Part shown: piece after piece, positions 1 to 5,821 of the stretch
Layout of the letters: each line of letters begins with the position of its first letter
Position numbering within the stretch: the first letter of the stretch is position 1
NCBI GenBank assembly: GCA_012959595.1
Contig: DUCW01000052.1
Span: 17,470 to 23,290 of the forward strand
Source of the DNA: Gemmatimonadota bacterium
GTDB taxonomy: Bacteria; Gemmatimonadota; Gemmatimonadetes; Longimicrobiales; Gaopeijiaceae
Direction: 5' to 3'
DNA: 5,821 bases
Made by a program: the position numbers and the translations under genes
Notes under the pieces: model-generated
What the model saw: the letters and a program-made list of their open reading frames with translations, nothing else
The model's database searches: none
What the model was told of the DNA's origin: nothing

Positions 1-759
1 ATTTTAGGCTCGGACGGAAAACGTTTGTCGAAACGTCACGGTGCCGCCTCTATACAGGCTTATAGGGAGGATGGCATCCTAAAAGGTGCGATGATGAACT
101 TCTTGGCCCTGCTAGGATGGAATCCTGGGGATGACATGGAGTTTATGGATATAGATGTATTGGTAGAGCGTTTTTCGATAGATAGAGTTCTAAAGAAGAG
201 TTCGATTTTTGATTTAAAAAAATTAGAATGGCTTTCTGGTCAACACTTCAATACTGTTCCAGCGGAAGAGCTGGCCGTGCTATTGAGCCCGAGATTAGAA
301 GCTGCCGGATTGACTACTCAAGATGATCTGAATTCCAGGAACAATTGGTATTTGGAATTAATAGACCTCTTAAAAACACGAGCACGTAAGATCGTAGATC
401 TTGTTGATTTGTCAGAACCATTTTTCAAAGAGCAACTAGAGTTTGATGAATCTGCAGTCCGTAAGCATTGGTTAAAGGACTTGGATAGGTCTTTTGCTAT
501 TCTAAAAGATTTGAGATCCGATTTGGCTAAATCCGATTGGAATGCTGAAAAACTAGAGTCAAGTATTCGATCTTATGCTACTGTAAAAAAATTGAAGTTG
601 GGAGAAGTGATCCATCCTCTGAGAGTAGCTGTGACAGGCCGTGAAACGAGCCCTGGTATTTTTGAAGTCCTCAGGTTCTTGGGTAAAGTTTGTGTCCTGG
701 ATCGATTAGATAATGCCCTGAACCATCTCCAAGAAATGTTGACCGATGATAAGTTGTAA
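1..759 (+). CDS. gltX: Glutamyl-tRNA synthetase, C-terminal half (5' end outside window)
   Basis: Class I aminoacyl-tRNA synthetase that charges tRNA-Glu (or tRNA-Glu/Gln in lineages using the amidotransferase route) in the cytoplasm. The frame is already open at base 1 and reads ILGSDGKRLSKRHGA, the KMSKS-type ATP-binding loop of GltX, so the TTG at 25 inside this motif is not a start. After it come the stem-contact fold segment (AYREDGILKGAMMNFLALLGW) and the helical anticodon-binding domain, ending with the family motif LRVAVTGRETSPGIFEVL near the C-terminus. About 252 codons are present of a family length near 470-500, so roughly half is missing to the left. The first lysine of the loop is arginine (RLSKR), a conservative change. 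The gene ends in TAA 3 nt before the longest reading of tadA, suggesting co-transcription. Identification is secure; tRNA specificity cannot be judged from this part. Confidence 0.96.
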   Translation: MLGSDGKRLSKRHGAASIQAYREDGILKGAMMNFLALLGWNPGDDMEFMDIDVLVERFSIDRVLKKSSIFDLKKLEWLSGQHFNTVPAEELAVLLSPRLEAAGLTTQDDLNSRNNWYLELIDLLKTRARKIVDLVDLSEPFFKEQLEFDESAVRKHWLKDLDRSFAILKDLRSDLAKSDWNAEKLESSIRSYATVKKLKLGEVIHPLRVAVTGRETSPGIFEVLRFLGKVCVLDRLDNALNHLQEMLTDDKL

Positions 760-762
760 AAG

Positions 763-1239
763 TTGAAAGAGAAAATTTTGGTCGACTACGAATCCGACAC
801 TAATTTTATGGAAAAGGCAATTTCACAAGCCCAAAGAGCTTATGACTTGGGCGAGGTGCCTGTAGGGGCTCTGATTACTAGAAAAGGCGAGGTGCTTTCC
901 GAAGCCCACAATCTAACAGGATCGATGAATGATCCTACTGCACACGCCGAAGTTTTAGCTATTCGTAAGGCATCAGAAAGACTAAGGGATTGGAGACTTG
1001 TAGGGTGCACTCTCTATACAACTTTGGAACCGTGTGCCATGTGTGCTGGAGCTTTAGTGCTTTCACGTATTGAAAGGTTAGTGTTCGGTGCAGCAGATCC
1101 AAAATCTGGTATGGTCGGCAGCTTGGGAAATCTAGTCTGTGATGATCGACTCAACCACCGACTTGAAGTGACTAGTGGAATTTTACAAGATGAGTCCGCC
1201 GACCTTTTAAGGAGTTACTTTAAGAATCGTCGGTCCTAA
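763..1239 (+). CDS. tadA: tRNA-specific adenosine deaminase TadA
   Basis: Zinc-dependent deaminase converting adenosine-34 to inosine in the anticodon of tRNA-Arg(ACG), allowing one tRNA to read CGU, CGC and CGA. The zinc-binding and catalytic motifs are complete: HAE at residues 61-63 (zinc ligand H61, proton-shuttling E63) and PCAMC at 90-94 (zinc ligands C91 and C94). EVPVGA at 31-36 and FGAADPKSG at 108-116 are also typical of TadA rather than free-base or nucleoside deaminases. Length (158 aa) is normal. The start is uncertain: TTG 763 (used here), TTG 778 (weak purine-rich GAAAGAG upstream) or ATG 808 (no visible Shine-Dalgarno). Homologues usually carry 5-15 residues before the helix beginning MEKAIS, which favours one of the TTG codons. 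It lies 3 nt after gltX and converges on the antiporter gene. Confidence 0.95.
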   Translation: MKEKILVDYESDTNFMEKAISQAQRAYDLGEVPVGALITRKGEVLSEAHNLTGSMNDPTAHAEVLAIRKASERLRDWRLVGCTLYTTLEPCAMCAGALVLSRIERLVFGAADPKSGMVGSLGNLVCDDRLNHRLEVTSGILQDESADLLRSYFKNRRS

Positions 1240-1293
1240 AATGCTATAGACTGACATCACGTAAAGATAGAAGCCACTCGATAGTCTCCAAAT

Positions 1294-3204
1294 TCAGCCA
1301 GAAAGCTGGGATGGGCCAGGTTCCCCGAATAATTTCAAAATTACGATAAGGACGGCAATGCCAATCGTTAGTGCTGCCCAGACGGGTAGCCCGTAGGCTG
1401 TACCTAAGTTTCCTACCACGATCGATATGGTTCCCACGGCCAAGGCATAAGGCAATTGGGTCCTGACATGGTCGACGTGATCACATCGTGAGGCTGTTGA
1501 GCTAAGGACCGTAGTATCTGAGATAGGTGAACAGTGGTCCCCGAATATTGCTCCAGCTAGGACTGAGCTAATCGCACTAGTTAGCACTGAATATTCACCC
1601 GTACCAAAGCCTATGCCTCCTCCGAGGCTGACGGTGAGCGGTATTACTAGTGGGATCAAGATGGCCATAGTGGCCCAAGAGGTTCCTGTTGCGAATGCCA
1701 TTGCAGCTGCGGTGCAAAAGACTAAAGCTGGCAGGATTTGAAGCGGGAGAGCATCTGTGAGTATTTGGGACAGGTAGTTTGCTGTTCCGAGATCATTAGT
1801 CACTTGGCCTAAGGACCAAGCAAGAATCAGTATGACCATGGCAGTCATCATAGTTTTTAAACCATCTACCCAGGCTTCCATAGTTTCTTTTAGTGTGAGA
1901 AGGTTTTGTGAGATCGTGATTAGCACAGCGACTAAACACCCAGCGGTTGATCCCCACAATAGGCTGTCGTAGGGATCTGCTGCACCAAAAATGTCTATCA
2001 GTGACGCTCCCGTTTCTGCTTGGGAACGGCCGGAGGTGTAAAGGCCTAAGAGCACGACTAATATGACTGTTCCGATGGGTACAAAAGCATTATACCATTC
2101 AGGTTCCGATGTCGATCCTGCTGAGATTGGAGGATGGGATTCCTGGAGCCTTATGTTCTTGCCGGCCGATTCTTTTTCAGCTTGGGCCATTGGTCCAAAA
2201 TCACGATCCATAAAGGAAACGAGAAAGACCATTGCCAGAGTAAGAATGGGATAGAACATGTAAGGAATCGTACTCACGAAGACAGAGAAGGGACTGATGG
2301 TGGATAGAGTCAGAGCTAATTGGGAGCCTTGTTCTGGAATATCCGAAGCGACACGCATTCCATCTGCAATTAAGGATATTTCGTAACCCACCCAGGTAGA
2401 TATAGGGACAAGAGCTGCCACAGGTGCTGCAGTGGAATCAACAATGTAAGCCAGCTTTTCTCTTGAAATTTTTAGGTTGTCTGTAATCGGACGCATTGTA
2501 GTACCGACGATTAGAGTGTTGGCGTAATCGTCAAAGAATATGCAGAGACCCGCGAACCAAGTAGCGAGGCTACCACGGCGTCGATTTTTTGCAAAAGGTC
2601 TGAGTTTATTGACAATGCCTTGGGTGCCCCCATTCTCGGAGACTATTCCTACTAGGCCGCCCAGCATGAGAGAAAATACGACAATCTGAGCATGGCCGTT
2701 TGTGTCACCGAGGGCTGGGACTACGTACGAATCTATTGATCTTCCCAATGCCGAGAAAGGGTTATAGCCAGCCATCATGAATGCTCCTAGCCAAACGCCT
2801 GCTAGTAGTGCAGTAATTACTTCATGGAATAGTAAGGCTAGAGATATTGCTATCAGTGGGGGGGCTAATGAAGCCCATCCGGGGACAAAAGGGTTTTGGA
2901 ACAAAATGCTATTTTCATTCATCTGGATGGTCAGTGGAAGTTGATCTTGTTTAGATATTGTTAATTCCACCGTTTGATTTTGGCTAGGATCAATAGTGCC
3001 AGAGGACAGAGTTTGGTTCAAAGCATCTTTGATCACGTACAAAACATGATCGTCCTGTTTCCCTTTAAGATCGACTGAGAAGGGAACTGAGCTTAGGATT
3101 ATCTTATTATCGGTATTGACATCCTGAGAAGAGACACCGACTGGTCCCAGAAAAATTAAGCCGAAGCATGGGAGTAGAACGGCTGGTTTCAGTCTAGGAA
3201 TCAT
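1294..3204 (-). CDS. NhaC-family Na+/H+ antiporter with N-terminal extracytoplasmic segment
   Basis: Predicted inner-membrane cation/proton antiporter of the NhaC family (636 aa from ATG 3204). Hallmarks in that numbering are FFDDYANTLIVG near 223-234, AFATGTSWATMAILIPL near 503-519 and GDHCSPISDTTVLSSTA near 555-571. About ten to twelve hydrophobic segments lie between residues 109 and 626. The protein begins with a signal-peptide-like stretch (basic MIPRLK, hydrophobic core, small residues before SSQD at about 25-28), then about 80 polar, probably beta-rich residues before the first core helix (PGWASLAPPLIAIS). I infer this segment lies outside the membrane; its function is unknown to me. 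The start is the ATG because GAGG at 3215-3212 sits 7 nt before it, whereas it abuts the in-frame TTG at 3210. Substrate is not decidable: Na+/H+ is the family default, but some relatives (MleN) exchange malate/lactate. It is transcribed away from the pyr operon and toward tadA. Confidence 0.93.
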   Translation of the reverse strand: MIPRLKPAVLLPCFGLIFLGPVGVSSQDVNTDNKIILSSVPFSVDLKGKQDDHVLYVIKDALNQTLSSGTIDPSQNQTVELTISKQDQLPLTIQMNENSILFQNPFVPGWASLAPPLIAISLALLFHEVITALLAGVWLGAFMMAGYNPFSALGRSIDSYVVPALGDTNGHAQIVVFSLMLGGLVGIVSENGGTQGIVNKLRPFAKNRRRGSLATWFAGLCIFFDDYANTLIVGTTMRPITDNLKISREKLAYIVDSTAAPVAALVPISTWVGYEISLIADGMRVASDIPEQGSQLALTLSTISPFSVFVSTIPYMFYPILTLAMVFLVSFMDRDFGPMAQAEKESAGKNIRLQESHPPISAGSTSEPEWYNAFVPIGTVILVVLLGLYTSGRSQAETGASLIDIFGAADPYDSLLWGSTAGCLVAVLITISQNLLTLKETMEAWVDGLKTMMTAMVILILAWSLGQVTNDLGTANYLSQILTDALPLQILPALVFCTAAAMAFATGTSWATMAILIPLVIPLTVSLGGGIGFGTGEYSVLTSAISSVLAGAIFGDHCSPISDTTVLSSTASRCDHVDHVRTQLPYALAVGTISIVVGNLGTAYGLPVWAALTIGIAVLIVILKLFGEPGPSQLSG

Positions 3205-3210
3205 GTGCAA

Positions 3211-3215
3211 TCCTC
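3211..3215 (-). promoter_or_regulatory. Shine-Dalgarno of the NhaC-family gene (decides its start)
   Basis: On the minus strand the bases read GAGGA, then TTGCAC, then ATG. The GAGG core is 7 nt from ATG 3204 but has essentially no spacing to TTG 3210. Normal ribosome geometry therefore selects the ATG and removes two residues from the longest reading. Confidence 0.75.
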
Positions 3216-3330
3216 AATTTACAGGCTCAGGATGGGTTGTTGGTTAAGTTGATGATGCTTAAAGCCGCTTCTCTTGTAAAGGAAGGATGTCTTGTCTAGT
3301 TTCATTAGGTGTAGATTCATTTGTAGAACT

Positions 3331-3335
3331 AGGAG
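3331..3335 (+). promoter_or_regulatory. Shine-Dalgarno AGGAG pointing to a CTG start of pyrR
   Basis: AGGAG is followed by six bases (CTTAGT) and then CTG at 3342. The CTG opens the frame carrying the PyrR N-terminus. The only ATG in that frame, at 3357, is 21 nt from this site and has no closer ribosome-binding sequence. An in-frame TAG at 3330-3332 rules out a start further upstream. Confidence 0.55.
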
Positions 3336-3341
3336 CTTAGT

Positions 3342-3882
3342 CTGCACACTGCAATAATGACGGAAGAAGATATAAGGCAGGCCATAGCCGATGTGGCATG
3401 CACCTTGATTGAATCCAATGGACGATCTTATTCTTATGGGTGTCCATCGTAGGGGAGTTCAGATTGCACATCTTCTTAGGCAAGAAATAGCACTAACCCA
3501 AGGTATTCAACTTCCATTCGGCACCTTAGATATCACATTCTACAGAGATGACCTGCTCACTATTGGACCAAAACCGGTAGTGGGAGAAACCAGGTTGCCA
3601 GAATGTGGAATAGAAGGGAAAAGATTAGTTATCGTAGATGATGTTCTTTTTACCGGAAGAACGGCAAGAGCTGGTTTGAATGAACTGATGGACTGGGGAA
3701 GGCCCTCCAAGGTTTTCCTATGTGTGCTGATTGATCGCGGAGGAAGAGAAATCCCGATTCAAGCAGATTTTGTAGGTAGGCAAGTAGAGGTCACTGAAGG
3801 CTACACAGTTGATGTCATGGTGCCCGATTTGGACGGGAGGTGGGCTGTTGAGCTGACTTCTTTGACGGAGGGGACTCTTTGA
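3342..3882 (+). CDS. pyrR: PyrR, pyrimidine operon regulator / uracil phosphoribosyltransferase, split by an apparent frameshift
   Basis: In the family, PyrR binds pyr mRNA in response to UMP/UTP versus PRPP and often has uracil phosphoribosyltransferase activity. The main body lies in the frame open from 3409: GVHRRG, LDITFYRDDL, the PRPP loop VIVDDVLFTGRTARAG, then DRGGREIPIQADFVGR. The usual first 25 or so residues are absent from that frame, which has a TGA at 3406-3408. They occur in the frame of 3342: MTEEDIRQAIADVACTLIESN, matching the family's N-terminal helix, closed by TAG at 3450-3452. Joining AAT 3417-3419 to GAC 3421 gives about 179 aa, close to Bacillus PyrR (181). The join may lie anywhere from 3409 to 3449, and one extra G at 3420-3421 would explain it. 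As written, only a protein from TTG 3409 or ATG 3418 can be made without frameshifting, and it lacks this helix. The stop overlaps the pyrB start. Family call is secure; integrity is not. Confidence 0.88.
3867..3873 (+). promoter_or_regulatory. Shine-Dalgarno of pyrB
   Basis: GGAGGGG lies inside the last codons of pyrR. The GGAGG core ends 7 nt before the TTG at 3879, which supports that TTG as the pyrB start within the overlapping TTGA. Confidence 0.8.
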
Positions 3883-4847
3883 GCGACAGGACATTTAGCT
3901 TGGGGAAAGATTTGGTAGGGTTGGAAGATTTGTCTGCGGATCAAATTGTCTGCATTCTTGATACCGCCGAAGCATTCAAGGAAATTTCGGAACGCCGGAT
4001 CAAGAAGGTCCCTGTTTTGAGAGGGAAGACCATTGTGAATCTATTCTTTGAGCCTTCTACTCGAACCAAGATATCGTTTGAATTCGCTGAAAAAAGGCTG
4101 AGTGCGGATACTGTAAGCATTTCTTCAGCCGGTTCCTCGGTAACAAAAGGAGAAACTCTAGTAGACACAGCCCGCAACCTTGAGGCGATGAAGATCAATA
4201 TGGTGGTAATAAGGCATGGATCTTCAGGAGCAGCAAAATTCCTCGGAGAAAGAATACCTTCGAGTGTTATCAATGCGGGGGATGGAAGTCATGAACACCC
4301 AACTCAAGGGCTTTTGGATGCCGTGACTATAAGAGATCACTTAGGTGGTTTTGACGGGCTTAATGTTTGTATCGTAGGAGACGTTCTGCATTCGAGAGTC
4401 GCACGATCCAATATACATGGCCTGCTCAAACTAGGGGCCAGCGTCGGAGTTTGTGGACCCTATACTCTGTTGCCAGCTGATATTGAGAAGATGGGAGTTA
4501 AAGTTTTCCATACGATTGAAGAGGCCATAGAATGGTCAAATGTTTTGAACATTTTAAGGCTTCAGTTGGAAAGAATGCACAGTGGATATATTCCCAGTTT
4601 GAGGGAATACAATCAGAAGTGGGGAGTTTCTAAGGAAAGACTAAAAAGATGTTCAGAAGAAGTACTTATACTGCATCCTGGTCCAATGAATCGGGGTGTT
4701 GAAATAGACAGTGATGTAGCAGATGGTCCTAATTCAGTGATTCTAGAACAGGTTACCAACGGAGTGGCTATAAGAATGGCTGTTCTGTACTTGCTTTCTG
4801 GAGGTGCTCCTGAGGCAGCTGAGTCGGCCAAGGGAGTGATTGGATGA
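3879..4847 (+). CDS. pyrB: Aspartate carbamoyltransferase catalytic subunit
   Basis: Catalyses carbamoyl phosphate + L-aspartate to N-carbamoyl-L-aspartate, the committed step of de novo pyrimidine synthesis, in the cytoplasm. All family landmarks are present: FFEPSTRTKISFEFA with the carbamoyl-phosphate loop S60-T61-R62-T63, the mobile loop SSVTKGETLVDTARN with K90, HPTQGLLDA at 140-148, the aspartate-side LRLQ at 227-230, and HPGPMNRGVEID at 266-277. Length (322 aa) is standard for the catalytic chain. No pyrI regulatory subunit is seen between pyrB and pyrC, so allosteric control of the E. coli type is not expected from this locus. Translation starts at TTG 3879 in a TTGA overlap with the pyrR stop, behind a strong GGAGG, and the stop overlaps the pyrC start as ATGA. 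Both arrangements imply translational coupling. Confidence 0.97.
   Translation: MSDRTFSLGKDLVGLEDLSADQIVCILDTAEAFKEISERRIKKVPVLRGKTIVNLFFEPSTRTKISFEFAEKRLSADTVSISSAGSSVTKGETLVDTARNLEAMKINMVVIRHGSSGAAKFLGERIPSSVINAGDGSHEHPTQGLLDAVTIRDHLGGFDGLNVCIVGDVLHSRVARSNIHGLLKLGASVGVCGPYTLLPADIEKMGVKVFHTIEEAIEWSNVLNILRLQLERMHSGYIPSLREYNQKWGVSKERLKRCSEEVLILHPGPMNRGVEIDSDVADGPNSVILEQVTNGVAIRMAVLYLLSGGAPEAAESAKGVIG
4831..4836 (+). promoter_or_regulatory. Shine-Dalgarno of pyrC
   Basis: AGGGAG within the final pyrB codons lies 7 nt upstream of ATG 4844, supporting the ATGA overlap start. Confidence 0.75.
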
Positions 4848-5821
4848 CTGTGAGGCCACTTCTGATTCGTGGAGGTCGCATAGTTGATCCGAGTCAATCT
4901 ATGGACAAAACGGCAGACTTACTAATCATTGACGGGAAGATAGAAACGATCAGTGATAAGATCGGAGGGATGGAAGGGATCATTGAGATAGACGCCAAGG
5001 GACAATTGGTGACTCCAGGATTGATTGATGTTCACGTACATCTCCGTGAGCCTGGAGGTGAACATAAAGAAACTATCGAAACAGGAGTGAAGGCAGCTGT
5101 CTCTGGAGGTTTCACGGCAGTGTGTGCCATGCCAAATACTGATCCTGTGATTGATGGCCCTGCTGGAATCCGACTTGTACTGGCACAGGCAGAAAAGGCG
5201 GCCAGAGCAAGGGTGCACCCCTTAGGTGCTATATCTAAACGGCAGGAAGGTAAAAGTTTGGCAGCTATAGGAGAAATGGTAGAAGCTGGTGCAGTGGGTA
5301 TTACTGATGATGGAAATCCAGTGATGGATGGAGGATTGATGAGGATGGCGATGGAATACGCTAAATCATTCAACATTCCCGTGGCGGATCACCCTGAAGA
5401 TCTGGATCTATCTAGAGCAGGTACCATGAATGAGGGTTTAATCTCTACCAGGTTGGGTTTGCTTGGCAAACCCAATATTTCGGAGGATATACATATAATA
5501 CGAGACCTCCTTCTCGCTGAGCTCACACATAGCAGGGTACACCTCCAACACGTGTCGACAGCGTTTGGGGTGGAAATGATCCGTCAGGCAAAAAATCGGG
5601 GTGTTCAGGTAACTGCTGAAGCCACCCCACACCACCTAATTCTTACTGAAAATGAGGTGGATGGTTATAATACGAATGCCAAGATGAACCCTCCCCTCAG
5701 GACCCTCGAAGATTGTGCTGCAGTGGTCGAAGGATTTTCTGATGGCACCCTGTGTGTCTATGCTACTGATCACGCACCCCATCACTACGACGAAAAAGAA
5801 CAGGCTTTGCGGATGCCCCAA
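4844..5821 (+). CDS. pyrC: Dihydroorotase, type I (3' end outside window)
   Basis: Zinc amidohydrolase that cyclises N-carbamoyl-aspartate to dihydroorotate, the step after PyrB. I translated 326 codons with no stop; the family is about 425-430 aa, so roughly 100 residues are missing to the right. The metal centre is complete: DVHVHLREPG with H64 and H66, TDDGNP with D156, DHPEDLDL with H183, QHVST with H236 and ATDHAPH with D309. Each ligand is shifted by +5 from my recollection of the Bacillus type I numbering (59, 61, 151, 178, 231, 304), so there are no internal indels. The aspartate at the bridging position marks type I rather than the E. coli type II enzyme. Substrate-binding elements AMPNTDP (95-101) and TAEATPHHL (257-265) are intact. 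A degenerate non-catalytic PyrC is excluded. The start ATG 4844 overlaps the pyrB stop. Confidence 0.97.
   Translation, partial: MTVRPLLIRGGRIVDPSQSMDKTADLLIIDGKIETISDKIGGMEGIIEIDAKGQLVTPGLIDVHVHLREPGGEHKETIETGVKAAVSGGFTAVCAMPNTDPVIDGPAGIRLVLAQAEKAARARVHPLGAISKRQEGKSLAAIGEMVEAGAVGITDDGNPVMDGGLMRMAMEYAKSFNIPVADHPEDLDLSRAGTMNEGLISTRLGLLGKPNISEDIHIIRDLLLAELTHSRVHLQHVSTAFGVEMIRQAKNRGVQVTAEATPHHLILTENEVDGYNTNAKMNPPLRTLEDCAAVVEGFSDGTLCVYATDHAPHHYDEKEQALRMPQ
5453..5475 (+). repeat. Perfect 10-bp inverted repeat inside pyrC
   Basis: TTGGGTTTGC (5453-5462) and GCAAACCCAA (5466-5475) are exact reverse complements separated by a 3-nt loop (TTG). They encode the conserved stretch around RLGLLGKPN of dihydroorotase. 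No U-run follows (TATTTCGG), so it is not a classic intrinsic terminator. It could fold in the mRNA or be a by-product of the coding sequence. Confidence 0.8.

Larger units (their letters stand above)
3205..3341. other. Divergent intergenic region between the antiporter gene and pyrR
   Basis: These 137 bases must hold promoters for both divergent genes, but I see no strong sigma-70-type pair on the pyrR side. The best I find is TTGTAA at 3274 with TAGTTT at 3297 (17-nt spacing), which is weak. I find no terminator hairpin with a U-run and no obvious PyrR-binding stem-loop of the Bacillus attenuator type. An imperfect tandem repeat (ttcattaggtgtaga at 3301-3315 and ttcatttgtaga at 3316-3327) lies just before the pyrR Shine-Dalgarno. 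No RNA gene or ORF of note is present. Confidence 0.5.

Noticed and set aside
22..39. Altered KMSKS loop (RLSKR) in GltX as a sign of an inactive or specialised paralogue
   Set aside because: Arginine for the first lysine is conservative, the second lysine is kept, and the downstream anticodon-binding domain is complete, so this is most likely an ordinary GltX.
1240..1293. Possible bidirectional terminator between the convergent tadA and antiporter genes
   Set aside because: Only a 5-bp pairing (agact at about 1247 with agtct at about 1283) across a long loop and no U-run; too weak to call.
2063..2254. Plus-strand ORF of 63 codons
   Set aside because: It lies wholly antisense within the strongly supported antiporter gene, has no family resemblance and is a frame shadow.
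2858..2864. Run of seven G (seven C on the coding strand) in the antiporter gene as a phase-variation or slippage site
   Set aside because: The frame is continuous and conserved on both sides (LAPPLIAI); a single C7 tract encoding a conserved APPL is not enough evidence.
3257..3265. Short palindrome GCTT-A-AAGC in the divergent intergenic region as an operator
   Set aside because: Only 4 bp per arm; expected by chance and not repeated nearby.
3941..4273. Minus-strand ORF of 110 codons
   Set aside because: It is antisense to the conserved STRT loop and HPTQ motif region of pyrB, with no recognisable protein features.
5032..5376. Minus-strand ORF of 114 codons, plus neighbouring antisense ORFs at 4613-4897, 4922-5218, 5438-5635 and 5636-5821
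   Set aside because: All are antisense to pyrB or pyrC, whose motifs are continuous across these regions; none shows a plausible product or ribosome-binding site.

Overview
The window is ordinary, densely packed bacterial chromosome of moderate GC (roughly mid-forties percent by eye). It holds six protein genes, two of them cut by the window edges, and I see no mobile element, CRISPR array, tRNA or rRNA. The pyrR-pyrB-pyrC order occurs in Gram-positive bacteria, Thermus and Chloroflexota. Together with frequent non-ATG starts it suggests one of those lineages; a Chloroflexota-type bacterium is my best guess, but this is only inference.

Left part (1-1239, + strand): the C-terminal half of glutamyl-tRNA synthetase (gltX) is followed after 3 nt by tadA, the tRNA adenosine deaminase that makes inosine at the wobble position. 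Both act on tRNA and probably share a transcript.

Middle (1294-3204, - strand): a large NhaC-family Na+/H+ antiporter, convergent with tadA. It has a signal peptide and an extracytoplasmic segment of about 80 residues ahead of the membrane domain. Its real start is most likely the ATG at 3204, not the TTG two codons upstream.

Right part (3342-5821, + strand): the start of a pyrimidine biosynthesis operon, pyrR-pyrB-pyrC, with 4-nt stop/start overlaps at both junctions. PyrB (aspartate carbamoyltransferase) and PyrC (type I dihydroorotase) catalyse consecutive steps of UMP synthesis, and PyrR is normally the uridine-nucleotide-responsive regulator of the operon. PyrC runs off the window.

The most notable observation is that pyrR is split between two reading frames. 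Its conserved N-terminal helix lies upstream in another frame, and the frames must join between about 3409 and 3449. The rebuilt protein (about 179 residues) matches normal PyrR length and appears to start at a CTG codon with a well-placed Shine-Dalgarno. This may be a sequencing indel, a real disrupting mutation, or (least likely without more evidence) programmed frameshifting. I did not find a convincing undescribed system here.
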